A stretch of 64,000 nt of DNA from assembly GCF_014648095.1 (NCBI RefSeq), contig NZ_BMQL01000015.1:1-64000 (forward strand), in the 5' to 3' direction. A model generated the notes under the pieces. It was not told the DNA's origin. It saw only the letters and a list, made by a program, of their open reading frames with translations, and made no database searches. The position numbers and the translations under genes are program-made. Numbering within the stretch: the stretch's first letter is position 1; the number at the start of each line of letters is the position of its first letter. Shown one piece after another: positions 1 to 8,806 of this stretch. The DNA comes from Deinococcus ruber. Its GTDB lineage: Bacteria; Deinococcota; Deinococci; Deinococcales; Deinococcaceae.

Positions 1-13
1 TGCCAAACCTGGG

Positions 14-277
14 TCATAGCCCCAGGCTAACCTGTCCCCAAATTACGCAGGTATCAATAAGGTGGCAGCGGTCAATGCCGCCATAGGACGTGCCTGCCCC
101 ATTCATGACCAGGCAGTATGTATCGGAGTCCGGGTCGTCGACGTCCACCTCCAGCGCCTTCTGGAGTTCAAGTGTGCAGGTCGGCTCGTCCGCGTCATCT
201 GCGAGGGCGATCAAGAAGGTATTCAGGTCATCGAGGTTCAGGGTAGAGACTGCCCGTGCATTGAAGCGAACAACCAT
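14..277 (-). CDS. Hypothetical small acidic protein
   Basis: An 87-residue protein of unknown function. The sequence is acidic in its middle (DDPDSD near residue 48) and has three cysteines, one in the N-terminal half and two or more in the C-terminal half. It starts at ATG 277 and ends near the window edge. No signal peptide or membrane segment is visible. It lies on the same strand as the next gene, about 100 bp downstream of that gene's stop, so the two could be cotranscribed. A small acidic protein of this kind could be an immunity or anti-restriction protein, but nothing in the sequence shows that. Confidence 0.5.
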   Translation of the reverse strand: MVVRFNARAVSTLNLDDLNTFLIALADDADEPTCTLELQKALEVDVDDPDSDTYCLVMNGAGTSYGGIDRCHLIDTCVIWGQVSLGL

Positions 278-373
278 GGGGTAAGAATGGCATAGATGCC
301 GTTGGTCGACACGCCCTCATCACATACGTACGCTGTCCAGTTCCACGGGGCCGCGTGGCCTGAGCAGCGCGCA

Positions 374-955
374 TCAGCTGGCCGTGAAGCACACCTGGGC
401 ACAGGTCCAGTCCAAGACGTACACCTGCAGCCTAGGAACCCGGCAGCGCCGGGCGAGTTCCAGTTGATCGTGCCCATCAAGTAACGCCCAGCCGGAAACG
501 CCGTCTGCATTACGCGGCGCGGCCAGCAGCGGCATCTCCAGAAAATCAAGGCGTGCCCACTTGGGTTTGCTGTAGTGCTCGACGCGTGCCAGGTCGAAAC
601 CGGAGGCGAGGTGCATACTACACAGGCGCTCAGTACTCCACGTCTCTGGACCATCCAGGGTAAAGACGAACGCTCGGGCCAGCGAAACGTTCCAGCAGCC
701 GTGCACGTCCTTGAGTTGGCGCAGCGGCATGGCCAGGGTGCCGCCACCCGCGCGGCGCGTCCAGATACTACTCAACACCTGCCAGCCGTACGCGTCGTCC
801 AGCAGACTACCCGGCTCGTAAAGGCCCGGCCGGACCGCGGCCATCACGTCGACCTGGGGACCGTCCGGCAGCAGCAACCCGGCCCGGTAGCCCGCTCTAC
901 TGGCCGCGAGGCGCGCTTTCCCAATGTCCTCTGACAGCACACGCGTCTTACTCAT
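374..955 (-). CDS. Hypothetical protein
   Basis: A 193-residue protein that I do not recognise. I chose ATG 955 (MSKTRVLSED...) because the upstream extension to a TTG reads like non-coding sequence. It is rich in Trp, Leu and Arg and has no membrane segment or clear motif. It points away from the iteron origin region and lies upstream of the small acidic gene at 14-277 in the same direction. Confidence 0.5.
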   Translation of the reverse strand: MSKTRVLSEDIGKARLAASRAGYRAGLLLPDGPQVDVMAAVRPGLYEPGSLLDDAYGWQVLSSIWTRRAGGGTLAMPLRQLKDVHGCWNVSLARAFVFTLDGPETWSTERLCSMHLASGFDLARVEHYSKPKWARLDFLEMPLLAAPRNADGVSGWALLDGHDQLELARRCRVPRLQVYVLDWTCAQVCFTAS

Positions 956-1111
956 GCTGCCACCATACGGCAGGCGACAGCTCACTGCGCCCGAGCCTGA
1001 AGGCGTTCGCAACCCGCTGGCTGAAGGAGCGCTGAAGTGGAAGTTCCTGCTGAGTAATCACATAAATTGAGAATCTACAGAGAATTTCTTGTCACAAATT
1101 CTCTGAATCTA

Positions 1112-1423
1112 CCGACGACACTTTGTAAAATTGGAGTTACCGACCGACGACACTTTGTAAAATTGGGGTTACCGACCGACGATACTTTGTAGAATTGGGA
1201 CCACCAACCGACGACACTTTGTAAATTTCCCGACGACACTTTGTAAAATTAGGAACTCCACCCGACGACACTTTGTAAAATTCCCCAGCCGCTACCGGCG
1301 ACACTTTGTAAATTTCCCGACGACACTTTGTAAAATTCAAAAGCGCTGTCCGACGACACTTTGTAAAATCCCTCGACCCTACCGACGACACTTTGTAAAA
1401 TCCCCGACGACACTTTGTAAAAT
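1112..1423 (+). repeat. Iteron array, 11 copies of a 20-21 bp repeat (probable plasmid origin)
   Basis: Eleven direct copies of CCGACGACACTTTGTAAAAT start at 1112, 1144, 1176, 1208, 1230, 1262, 1295, 1317, 1350, 1382 and 1404. Copies 3, 4 and 7 carry small changes. Start-to-start spacing is 22 bp or 32-33 bp, that is two or three helical turns, so all copies face the same side of the DNA. Iterons directly upstream of an initiator gene are the usual binding sites of the plasmid Rep protein and also control copy number. The promoter and repA follow within 170 bp. Confidence 0.93.
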
Positions 1424-1466
1424 CTAAGTCAAAAAAGCCGTCCTAGACAGTGTCGAGCCGCCGCCC

Positions 1467-1524
1467 TTGTTGTTGCATTCATATCTTTTTATAAAGAAGT
1501 TAAAACATAAAAGATATGCAACAA
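1467..1524 (+). promoter_or_regulatory. repA promoter with overlapping inverted repeat
   Basis: TTGTTG (1467-1472) and TATAAA (1490-1495) are 17 bp apart and make a plausible vegetative promoter for repA. An imperfect inverted repeat overlaps it: TTGTTGCAT...ATATCTTTT at 1470-1489 and AAAAGATATGCAACAA at 1509-1524. A dyad in this place fits self-repression by a Rep dimer, as in other iteron plasmids (inference). Confidence 0.6.
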
Positions 1525-1541
1525 ACAGGACCGGGGAGTCC

Positions 1542-1564
1542 GCCACCCCTAGGACATGCACCCT
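1542..1564 (+). promoter_or_regulatory. GTCACCCC-type box and -10 hexamer before repA
   Basis: GCCACCCC (1542-1549), 9 nt, then CACCCT (1559-1564). It is one of nine sites with this exact architecture in the window. Here the start codon follows after 23 nt, so this transcript would have a short leader. Confidence 0.55.
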
Positions 1565-1587
1565 GAAAGAGTGATTAGAATATCGAT

Positions 1588-3012
1588 ATGGGCGAGGCAA
1601 ACAGAATGAGTCGGCTAGGGTCTGACGAGCGTAACCTCGCCCGGCTCGTTCCGGTGTTGGGGCTCAACCGAGTACCGCAAGAAATGACTGGATGGCACAA
1701 GTCCGTCGTTGTTGATGACCTATGCACCATTACAGTTATTTGCTCAGGCAACGGTCAGCTAGCTCCTCATGGTATTGATGGGGATGTTATATTTGGCTTG
1801 ACAACCCTTTATGTCCTTCAAGGAAAGCCCGATGATGGTTATATAGTGGCAAGCGTTGCTGAACTTTGCAGCGTAATGGGTATCAAAACAAACGGGCGCG
1901 TTTATGAACGTTTATTGGAAAGTATCACTCGGCTTAAGCATGTATCCTTTGAGGTTTTAGAATCCTGGGCTTCAAGAAAGAAAGATGGAAAAATCTCTTG
2001 GAAGAGTCTGTTGTTTAGTGTTGTTAATAGTATTGAAAAATGCGACTCCGATTTAGACAGGAGCGATGTCATAGGTATGTTTCGCCCTTCAACAATTTTG
2101 AGAGTTGGATTAGGTAAAGAATTAACAGATAGCATAAAAGCGGGCCATGTAAGGGCGATAGATCTGGAATTTTATAGCAAACTTGAACAGCCCTTAAGTC
2201 GTCTTCTGTACAGAACTCTAGAAGAAATTAAATATGCGAACGACATTTCTACGAAATACTCTGTACCGGTTGAAGTTTGGGGACAGCATTTAGGAATGAG
2301 AAGTATAGTGAGAGATATAAATGGAGATGTTGAAACCAAGAAAATCGAGGGGTCAAAAGCAGTTGTACCGGTAACTGAAATTATTTCTCCTTCCCGGATT
2401 CGTCGTTCTCTCGATGCTGCCCATGCTGAATTGATTTCAAAATGCTATCTAAAGCAAGTTGATTACGTGGGACGTGGACACTCGCAAATAATATATTATG
2501 AGTTTGGTACACCACAGGTACCAGTGGATTTAGAACTTGTTGCCCTCCTAACTCAAAGGGGTATGTCTCCTAAAATGGCGGAGCAGCATGCACGGAATTA
2601 CGGTCCTAAGCGTGTGAATAGAGCCGCCGAGGTATTTGATGCGCGTAAGGCAGCCGGATATGTAGTGCGTAACGCAGGTGGTCTGCTAACAGATATTTTG
2701 GTAGATCCCGAGAAATATGTGTCACTCGATTCTGCTGCCCCAGTCAAATCTGATTCGGTACATTCTGTAAGGCAGGTGAAACCAGTAATTGACGTGCAAC
2801 TGGCCGAACCTACTGTTGAAGAGAAGCGGAAAACAAATACATTTGTCGTTGATGGGTGGGCAAAGCGGAAGTGGTTGGTTGGGCAACAGCATCAGAATCT
2901 CCTTGACCTCGTGAAACGCGGGCAGTTAGATCATGCGAAGCTGGCGTCTCTAGGACTCGCTGATGTCGTCGCTGTACAAAAGTTTGTGATGGAGGCCTTA
3001 GCAAGCAACTAG
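1588..3012 (+). CDS. repA: Plasmid replication initiator, RepA/RPA family
   Basis: A 474-residue protein that fits the replication initiator protein A (RPA) family found on Deinococcus plasmids. It would bind the iterons at 1112-1423 and load the host replisome. The N-terminal 250 residues contain the conserved part (segments LTTLYVLQG, GRVYERLLESI, LEQPLSRLLYRTLEE); the C-terminal part is more variable. Start ATG 1588; an in-frame ATG at 1606 is possible. Codon use is clearly more AT-rich than in all neighbours (for example GATGGGGATGTTATATTTGG), which suggests a separate origin from the T4SS genes. No parA was seen next to it; a ParB-like gene is at the far end of the window. Confidence 0.85.
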   Translation: MGEANRMSRLGSDERNLARLVPVLGLNRVPQEMTGWHKSVVVDDLCTITVICSGNGQLAPHGIDGDVIFGLTTLYVLQGKPDDGYIVASVAELCSVMGIKTNGRVYERLLESITRLKHVSFEVLESWASRKKDGKISWKSLLFSVVNSIEKCDSDLDRSDVIGMFRPSTILRVGLGKELTDSIKAGHVRAIDLEFYSKLEQPLSRLLYRTLEEIKYANDISTKYSVPVEVWGQHLGMRSIVRDINGDVETKKIEGSKAVVPVTEIISPSRIRRSLDAAHAELISKCYLKQVDYVGRGHSQIIYYEFGTPQVPVDLELVALLTQRGMSPKMAEQHARNYGPKRVNRAAEVFDARKAAGYVVRNAGGLLTDILVDPEKYVSLDSAAPVKSDSVHSVRQVKPVIDVQLAEPTVEEKRKTNTFVVDGWAKRKWLVGQQHQNLLDLVKRGQLDHAKLASLGLADVVAVQKFVMEALASN

Positions 3013-3352
3013 GCTAACGCTGCTGCTGGCTCGTAGGAGGCTCAGAAAGGCCCCTGCGAGTTTTTCTTTGGGACTCTGTAAGGGTGGCCCGTTGCTTGGC
3101 CGGGAAGAGGCCACCAGAGCGCTAGGACAGCACATGCTTTCGCCTCTGCATCCCTTCAGAAGTGCAAAAGCGAAACCCGCCGTTAAGGCGGGTTCCTTCG
3201 ACATCCCTCATCAGCGGCCCGCGTAGGGGCGAAGGGCATGCAGGTTGCGGGAAGGCGCAAAGATATTGCTGCACAGGGTGCTGCTCTCGCAGGCGCTTCT
3301 TCCTACTCCCAGCAAAGCATCACCCAGTCAGCCCTGTCAAGTTCTGCAAGTC
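3013..3352. other. Intergenic region after repA
   Basis: No gene seen. It holds an inverted repeat GGTGGCC (3083-3089) / GGCCACC (3109-3115), the terminator at 3174-3194, and at its right edge the promoter box of the pilin-like gene. Confidence 0.5.
3174..3194 (+). terminator. Hairpin terminator after repA
   Basis: Perfect 8-bp stem AACCCGCC / GGCGGGTT with loop GTTAA, an A-rich stretch before it and a weak T/C tract (TTCCTT) after it. Confidence 0.6.
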
Positions 3353-3375
3353 GCCACCCCAATGCAGGGCACAGT
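3353..3375 (+). promoter_or_regulatory. GTCACCCC-type box and -10 hexamer before pilin-like gene
   Basis: GCCACCCC (3353-3360), 9 nt, CACAGT (3370-3375), then 7 nt to ATG 3383. The distance fits a leaderless mRNA. It also argues against the in-frame ATG at 3362, which lies inside the box region. Confidence 0.65.
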
Positions 3376-3382
3376 ACGCCGT

Positions 3383-4801
3383 ATGCAACGTACCCTCACG
3401 CAAGGCTTCTCACTGATCTGGGCGCTGATCCTCTCCGCCGTGCTGATGGCGGTGACGGTCTCGCTGGTGCAGATCGCGGGCCGCAGCGTTCGAACGTCTG
3501 GAAGTATCGCCCGGGGCACGCTTCTCAGCGTCTCCGAGCAGAACGTGCTCTCCTACAGCCGGCGACTCCTTGAGGCCAATGCGGCACGGCTGGTTGATGC
3601 CCTGCCCGCACCGACCGACTCTCCTGCCCCCCTCACAGCGTTCCTGCAGGGCAGTGTGGACACCTGGTGCAATCGCGATCCCGATGGCGGTGGCGGTGGC
3701 CGCTTGCGCGTGTACTTCACCGCCACCTCCTGCGGCGTCGCCCGCCCCAGCGACGCCCCACTCCCGGCCGCCACCCTCACGCCCTTGGAGGGCGGCACCG
3801 TTCGAGCTGATTTCCCGTTCGTGATCGTTGCGCCGACGGCAGGCCGCAGCACGATTCGGAGTGGAACGCTGACAGCCTTCTTCGGCGCGGCACCCGTGAC
3901 GTCCTACAGCCTGCTCGTGCCGGACGATCTCATTCTGGATGGACGGGTGAGCGTGAATGGGAATGTCCACGTCGACGGCCACCTCACCGTTCAGCAGCGA
4001 GCGCAGATCGACGGCCTGTTAAGTGTCAGCAACTGCAACGTGGCCACCCCACTGTGCACCGGACGTCCTGAAGTCACGGTGGGTACCAGCTCGGCAACGG
4101 TGATGCAGCTGCTGCCCAGCCCCGCACGTCCAGCATGGTCGAGCGGTCAGGTCGCGCTCGGCCAGCGTGGTGAGACCGGCGCGGCCACGCCTGGCCAGCT
4201 GGTGGGGCTGACGATCACCGCGAGCGATATTGCTCTGGGCGTCCTGGGCGATGGGTCGCAGTACATCCACGCGTGCAGTTACGGCGTGGTGTGTCTGGAC
4301 TACGTGGCTGATGCCCAGGGCAATCTCTACCAGGGCGACAATCAGCAGCTGCTCACGTCGCACTGGACCGGTGTGGTCAACGTCGTTTCGCCGGGTGGGC
4401 CGATCACGCTTCGGCCACAACAGCCGGACGGCCCGAGCATCAACCTGCCGTTGAGCGTGAACACCACGGCGCCCGTCATTCTGACGGGGAATCTCACGTA
4501 CGATCTGACATCCTGTGCCGGGAATGTATGCAGCGCGGGCGGAGATAGCCAACTGTTCAGCGTGAGCGCACCCAGCATTCGTGCGACGGCGCAGGTGCAG
4601 CGCGTGCATGGCACCCTGGTGACCAACACCTTCACGAACGAGGGAAACATGACACTGTTTGGCAGTCTGGATGGCCATCCGGCCGGGAGTGCACCCCTCT
4701 TGATTCAGCAGGATGCGCGGGCGCTGCGGGGTTTGGCTGCACCGAGTGTGCCGAGATTGGTTGCTCAGTGGCGTGGGGCAACTATCAACGCCAGTCGATA
4801 G
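3383..4801 (+). CDS. Type IV pilin-like / PilX- or DUF4900-like surface protein
   Basis: A 472-residue protein with a class III (prepilin-type) N-terminus: a short basic leader MQRTLTQG, then a hydrophobic helix beginning FSLIWALILSAV. The usual Glu at position 5 of the mature protein is Trp here. The rest is a long Ser/Thr/Gly/Val-rich passenger with short repeats of the type VNGNVHVDG, which looks like a beta-helix or beta-sandwich. The architecture recalls DUF4900/PilX-like proteins common in Deinococcus. It would be processed by prepilin peptidase and shown at the envelope, perhaps as a minor pilin or adhesin. I prefer start 3383 because the promoter box fits it. It shares that box with T4SS genes, so it may act in mating contact (inference). 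Confidence 0.7.
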   Translation: MQRTLTQGFSLIWALILSAVLMAVTVSLVQIAGRSVRTSGSIARGTLLSVSEQNVLSYSRRLLEANAARLVDALPAPTDSPAPLTAFLQGSVDTWCNRDPDGGGGGRLRVYFTATSCGVARPSDAPLPAATLTPLEGGTVRADFPFVIVAPTAGRSTIRSGTLTAFFGAAPVTSYSLLVPDDLILDGRVSVNGNVHVDGHLTVQQRAQIDGLLSVSNCNVATPLCTGRPEVTVGTSSATVMQLLPSPARPAWSSGQVALGQRGETGAATPGQLVGLTITASDIALGVLGDGSQYIHACSYGVVCLDYVADAQGNLYQGDNQQLLTSHWTGVVNVVSPGGPITLRPQQPDGPSINLPLSVNTTAPVILTGNLTYDLTSCAGNVCSAGGDSQLFSVSAPSIRATAQVQRVHGTLVTNTFTNEGNMTLFGSLDGHPAGSAPLLIQQDARALRGLAAPSVPRLVAQWRGATINASR

Positions 4802-4803
4802 GT

Positions 4804-5295
4804 ATGATGACGCACAGCCATGTGACGTTTCGGCTTTCGTTCGCTTGGGGTATTCCCATAGGTGATCATATGTTTCTATACAATTTTTTGGATCCACGCC
4901 CGATTGCGCCTGAACGTCAACGCATGCTGATGCCGGATGACCGGATTGTGACGGTGGACGTCATTCCTGAATGGTACTGGCTGACTGCCGAGCGGATCGT
5001 CGCGCATGTCGAGTCTTTCATGAAAGGCGACATCATGGTCTTCAGCTACTTCACGTGTGAGGAGGAAGATGACGGGACGCTCTTCCACACGGTGTACAGC
5101 CTGCCGGATGCTCCTGGTGAATGGACCGTCATTGCCCGCAGCAGGACGTTACGGGAAGCTCAAGAAAAGCAGGCCAACATCCGTGCGGCCTGGTGGATTG
5201 GAGCGGACGATCAACGGCTGCCAAATCCGGAGGACGATTTTCAGGTCCCTTTGCTGGGCTTTACCGTCCCAAGACACCCACTCGCACCGGACTGA
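4804..5295 (+). CDS. Hypothetical protein
   Basis: A 163-residue protein of unknown function, beginning 2 bp after the stop of the pilin-like gene, so probably in the same transcript. ATG 4804 and ATG 4870 (MFLYNFLDPRP) are both possible starts. The sequence is acidic and rich in aromatic residues, without a membrane segment. Its 3' end overlaps the convergent STAND regulator by 35 bp, an arrangement that would allow antisense interference between the two. Confidence 0.5.
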   Translation: MMTHSHVTFRLSFAWGIPIGDHMFLYNFLDPRPIAPERQRMLMPDDRIVTVDVIPEWYWLTAERIVAHVESFMKGDIMVFSYFTCEEEDDGTLFHTVYSLPDAPGEWTVIARSRTLREAQEKQANIRAAWWIGADDQRLPNPEDDFQVPLLGFTVPRHPLAPD

Positions 5296-7957
5296 GCGTA
5301 CCCAGCTGGGCGTCGACATTCTGCAGACGCTGCCACGCGTCCAGGGCAGCGTCCGCATCGACCCGCAGCCACTGCTGGAAGCGGACGTGCAGTTTCTCAC
5401 GTGCGTGCCGCCGCAGCGCGTCCAGGGCGGACGGTACATCCACGCACTTGGACGCGTAGACAGGGGCAGCGTAGAGACGTTCCAGCTGCGTGAATTCGCA
5501 GTAGTCAAGCTCATCGATATCGCTGTGGCGGCTCCAGGTAAGCAGGCTGAGTTCCCCGCGGGTCATAGGCACACTGTCCGGCCAGCCGCACGCGTCTTTC
5601 AGAGCCGTCCGCAGGTGGCTGAGCGCCGCTTTGCGAACGCTTTCGCCATATTCACGCCCGATCAGGGTGTCGATCTCGCGGGTCGTGAGCGTTCCGTTGG
5701 AAATCAGCAGCAGCAGCGGCAGCATCAGGGGGGTGCGCACCGCGAAGGGTTGGCCGTTGAGCATGTAGGTGGGCCGACGTTGCAACGCCAGCACTTCGAT
5801 CCGGACGGATGACGGCAACAACCGACTGGGTAAACCCCGGCCTAACAGGTGCGCGTACGCTGTGATTGCGCCGCTTCCTAAGCGCTGACGGAGATCCATG
5901 ACCTCAGCCAACCATAGAGGATCGTAAGGAGCAGCGCAGACGGCCGAGACTGCCACGAGGGCGCGGATCTCCAGTGGCAGCGCCGAGTCCCCCCGCCATT
6001 TCTCTGTGACTGGGAATCCCTTCACGAATACCCGCGTCAACACGGCCTCTGCAGCGGAGATGGCCGGATCACTTCCGAAGTGGCGCAGCAGCTCACCGAA
6101 GCGAATCGCGGTGGCATTGCTGATGGGAAGCACGCCAGTGATCGCGCTGAGCAGGAGTGCTTCGCGCTGAGCAGGAACGTGGTGCTGGGCCGCTGCCAGG
6201 TGGGCTGCCTGGGTTGCGCACGTAGCGGCCTGAATAGCGTTCCCGCGGCGGAGTGCGAGGTGTGCGCGTGCCAGGGTGATCGACAAGGAGCTGTCCGCAT
6301 CCCGCGCGTTGCCGTGCATAGCTCTGGCCTGCTCAAGTAGGGCGCTGGCGGTGTCGTCCATGCCGTCATCGGCAGAGAAGCGGGCCAGCTGCGTCAGACA
6401 TACCACGACCGTCGTTCCGGCAGAAAGTGTCTGCAGAGCGGCCCACGCGCCAGCCGCGTAGTGGCGCGCGTGGTCGCGCAGGCCCCGAAGTGCATGAGTG
6501 ATGACCAGGGCCGTACGTGCCAGAAGCTCCGCCTCACCAAAGGTACGTGTTTTTGACGCAGCTGCTATGACCTGCTGCGCGTGCAACTCTGCCTGGGAGG
6601 TGAGATGCGGCTGGGCGGCCCGGGCTTGCAGGGCCAGCGCCAGCGCCAGCTGGGCACGCAGCAGCATCGCCTCCTCCTTCGGCAGTGAACCTGTCAGTGC
6701 TTCCGACACGTACGTCTCGGCGAGGTCAGTGTTCCCCGCCCGCAGGCGCATGCGGCCAAGAACCGCCAGGACAGGGGCTCGGTCGGCCGCTCGCGCCAGC
6801 GCGATCTCAGCTCTCCGCAGGCCTTCGGCCAGTTGCCCATTGTCGAACAGCGCCTGTGCGAGCGTCACAAAGAGCGGGGAGGCCTCATTCGTGACCACGC
6901 GCAGCAGGAGGGGTAACGCCGCTGTGAGTTGCTCACCAGACTGCAGGGAAGGGAGCAGCGCCGTTAGGACGTCATGCGCCTGCTGTTCATTGCCCGCTTC
7001 GAGATACGCGCTAACTGCGAGCATCGGCTGGTGGTCCTTCAAGGTGTCTGCCAGCGCACCGTGAGCAGACGCATACTCTTCCGGCCGGAGGCGCAGTTCC
7101 GCTTCGAGCACTTCCCGCATGATGGGATGGAGTTCAAAGCTTCCGTCATGGAGTTGTTGACACGGAATGCCGGCTGACCTGGCATCGGTGAGCCACCCGT
7201 CCCGCAGACGCATGTGGGCATGTGCCGGATCACCACTCCGCCAGACGTTCAGGAGAGAGGCACGGCGGAGCGTCGGCAGCAGCACCTCCGGCACCATCAG
7301 GAGCAGCGCGTGTGCGACTTCCGCCGGCTCGGTCCCGAGGGACGCCAGCATCACCGCCGCGGGCCATCCCGCAGTCCGGATACACTGCGCGTCCGTCAGG
7401 CCGAGTGTCCGCATGGCACATTCGTCAAAGGCCAGATCGCGGGTTGTGATGGTCTGAACGGACATCCGGGGGTACAGGGAACGCACTGGGAGATCCCGCT
7501 CGGTGCGCATCGAGATGATCCAACGAACCTTAAATGACTCGAGGAGATCTGCAGCACTCAGCAGATGGGAGAGCAGAAACAACCGGCCTGCATTGGTCAG
7601 TGTTTCGGCATCGTCCAGCAGCAACGTCAGCGGCACCGTCCACCGCGCCGTATACAGGAGCAGGTCGTGCCGCAGCGCGGCCGCAATTGCTGCTGGCGTC
7701 ACCGAGGGTTTCTGGAGATCATATGCCAGCCGCGACTGGGCGAGTGGACCGAAGACCGTCTGAAGTCGCTGGTGGAAGAGCCCCGCGATGCTGAGCGGAT
7801 CAGGATCAGCATCCGCCAGACTGATCAGGACATGGGCGTCCTTCGCTGCGAGTTGGTTGAGCACCACCGTTTTTCCGTAGCCAGTTGGAGCTTCAAGCGT
7901 ACTCAGAGTGATGGCCTGATCCTGCAGTTGGAGCAACAGCGCTGTGCGGTCGGTCAT
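5261..7957 (-). CDS. STAND-type ATPase transcription regulator (MalT/SARP-like)
   Basis: An 898-residue protein with three parts. Residues 20-240 form an NTPase with a Walker A motif PTGYGKT (residues 24-30) and a Walker B-like LLLDDAE near 110. Residues 300-690 are helical, Ala/Leu-rich repeats of the TPR type. The last 200 residues carry a winged-helix domain (LTTREIDTLIGREYGES, then an LRTALKDA helix) like the BTAD/SARP DNA-binding domains. This is the plan of MalT-like STAND regulators, but with the DNA-binding part of OmpR/SARP type at the C-terminus. It diverges from the secreted peptide-thioredoxin operon across a 294-bp gap and is the likely regulator of that operon (inference). Confidence 0.75.
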   Translation of the reverse strand: MTDRTALLLQLQDQAITLSTLEAPTGYGKTVVLNQLAAKDAHVLISLADADPDPLSIAGLFHQRLQTVFGPLAQSRLAYDLQKPSVTPAAIAAALRHDLLLYTARWTVPLTLLLDDAETLTNAGRLFLLSHLLSAADLLESFKVRWIISMRTERDLPVRSLYPRMSVQTITTRDLAFDECAMRTLGLTDAQCIRTAGWPAAVMLASLGTEPAEVAHALLLMVPEVLLPTLRRASLLNVWRSGDPAHAHMRLRDGWLTDARSAGIPCQQLHDGSFELHPIMREVLEAELRLRPEEYASAHGALADTLKDHQPMLAVSAYLEAGNEQQAHDVLTALLPSLQSGEQLTAALPLLLRVVTNEASPLFVTLAQALFDNGQLAEGLRRAEIALARAADRAPVLAVLGRMRLRAGNTDLAETYVSEALTGSLPKEEAMLLRAQLALALALQARAAQPHLTSQAELHAQQVIAAASKTRTFGEAELLARTALVITHALRGLRDHARHYAAGAWAALQTLSAGTTVVVCLTQLARFSADDGMDDTASALLEQARAMHGNARDADSSLSITLARAHLALRRGNAIQAATCATQAAHLAAAQHHVPAQREALLLSAITGVLPISNATAIRFGELLRHFGSDPAISAAEAVLTRVFVKGFPVTEKWRGDSALPLEIRALVAVSAVCAAPYDPLWLAEVMDLRQRLGSGAITAYAHLLGRGLPSRLLPSSVRIEVLALQRRPTYMLNGQPFAVRTPLMLPLLLLISNGTLTTREIDTLIGREYGESVRKAALSHLRTALKDACGWPDSVPMTRGELSLLTWSRHSDIDELDYCEFTQLERLYAAPVYASKCVDVPSALDALRRHAREKLHVRFQQWLRVDADAALDAWQRLQNVDAQLGTLSPVRVGVLGR

Positions 7958-8251
7958 GAAAGCCCCAGAAACGTGGAGAGAAAGTGGCCTTGATTTGCGT
8001 TTAGTGGACTGGAAGTGGGTACCACCTCGGCGAGTCGAACATGAAGGCCGTCGTGCGCTCGCCGCCTTGAAGAGCAGGCGGCTTGCTTGGTCGCAGCGTA
8101 TTCAAAAGTCAAGAAGATGACTGCTTATTCACCGTATCAGCCCAGCCCAGGGCGAACGAAGTGTCCGCCCTACACCTTTCCAACAAAAGGCCAACATTCT
8201 CAGCTCAAATTCCCAACCCCTGGTAATCTCAGGCCCATACAGGAGGCTTCC
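7958..8251. promoter_or_regulatory. Divergent control region
   Basis: A gap of 294 bp between the STAND regulator and the peptide-thioredoxin operon. It must hold both promoters. No convincing -35/-10 pair or operator could be fixed by eye. Confidence 0.35.
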
Positions 8252-8452
8252 ATGAAGCAAAACGTGTTCGCTTTACTGATCTTCTCCGCTGTCCTCTCCC
8301 TCACGCCCAGTGCTGGGAATGTTTCGCTTCAGCCACGTTCCACCTCCCTTTCGATGGGCTGGGGCTGTCGCCCGATGCGCTGTCCAGACAGCGACAAACC
8401 TCTTGAAGTCTCGGTCGCGGCCACTGCGCTGGATCCTATCCTCGCCGTATGA
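8252..8452 (+). CDS. Small secreted peptide precursor with two cysteines
   Basis: A 66-residue protein. The start ATG 8252 has a good ribosome binding site (AGGAGG, 5 nt upstream). Residues 1-20 (MKQNVFALLIFSAVLSLTPS) are a typical signal peptide. The mature part would be about 45 residues with only two cysteines, at 39 and 44, in the motif CRPMRC, preceded by GWG. Its stop overlaps the start of the thioredoxin gene (GTATGA), so the two are translationally coupled. A small exported Cys peptide coupled to a thioredoxin suggests that the peptide's disulfide or oxidation state matters, but no function can be stated. Confidence 0.6.
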   Translation: MKQNVFALLIFSAVLSLTPSAGNVSLQPRSTSLSMGWGCRPMRCPDSDKPLEVSVAATALDPILAV

Positions 8453-8799
8453 CCTCGGCGATCGGACGGGGATTCGTCGAAGAGTTGAACGACGCCACCT
8501 TCAGCCACCGGATTGCCAGCGGTCTGTGGATGGTGGAGTTCTGGTCACCTGACTGCCGACCTTGCCTGGCTGTGAGTCCCGTGGTTCATGCGCTTGCTGG
8601 CGAGTACGGTAGTGTCGCCCAGTTTGGCTCAGTCAACGTGGACACAGAACTGAAAACGTCACTGTCACAGCGGGTGATGGGTGTTCCTACCGTTGTGCTG
8701 TTTCAGGACGGTCGACCGGCGGACGTGCTATATACCACCTATCCAGCTCACATCTACCGGGAACGGTTGATGCGGCTTGTCAACCCGTCTCGTCCCTAA
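8449..8799 (+). CDS. Thioredoxin-family protein
   Basis: A 116-residue thioredoxin fold protein. The redox motif WSPDCRPC has cysteines at 36 and 39 (CRPC instead of the usual CGPC), and the cis-proline loop is VMGVPTVVLFQDG. No signal peptide, so it should act in the cytosol. It overlaps the secreted peptide gene by 4 bp and is followed 7 bp later by the TPR gene, so it is the second gene of a four-gene operon. The altered CxxC pair suggests a redox potential different from housekeeping thioredoxin. Confidence 0.8.
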   Translation: MTSAIGRGFVEELNDATFSHRIASGLWMVEFWSPDCRPCLAVSPVVHALAGEYGSVAQFGSVNVDTELKTSLSQRVMGVPTVVLFQDGRPADVLYTTYPAHIYRERLMRLVNPSRP

Positions 8800-8806
8800 T
8801 CGCCTG

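Noticed and set aside
1117..1423. Regular repeats as a CRISPR array
   Set aside because: Spacings of 22 and 32-33 bp leave spacers of only 1-13 bp, and the array lies directly before repA; these are iterons.
3083..3115. GGTGGCC...GGCCACC after repA as another array leader
   Set aside because: It has a different stem, and there is no start codon 11 nt after it.
3362..3364. ATG 3362 as start of the pilin-like protein
   Set aside because: It lies between the GCCACCCC box and the -10 hexamer; ATG 3383 has the right distance and gives a better prepilin leader.
8777..8779. TTG 8777 as start of the TPR gene
   Set aside because: It overlaps the thioredoxin gene by 23 bp in another frame; ATG 8807 just after the stop is simpler.
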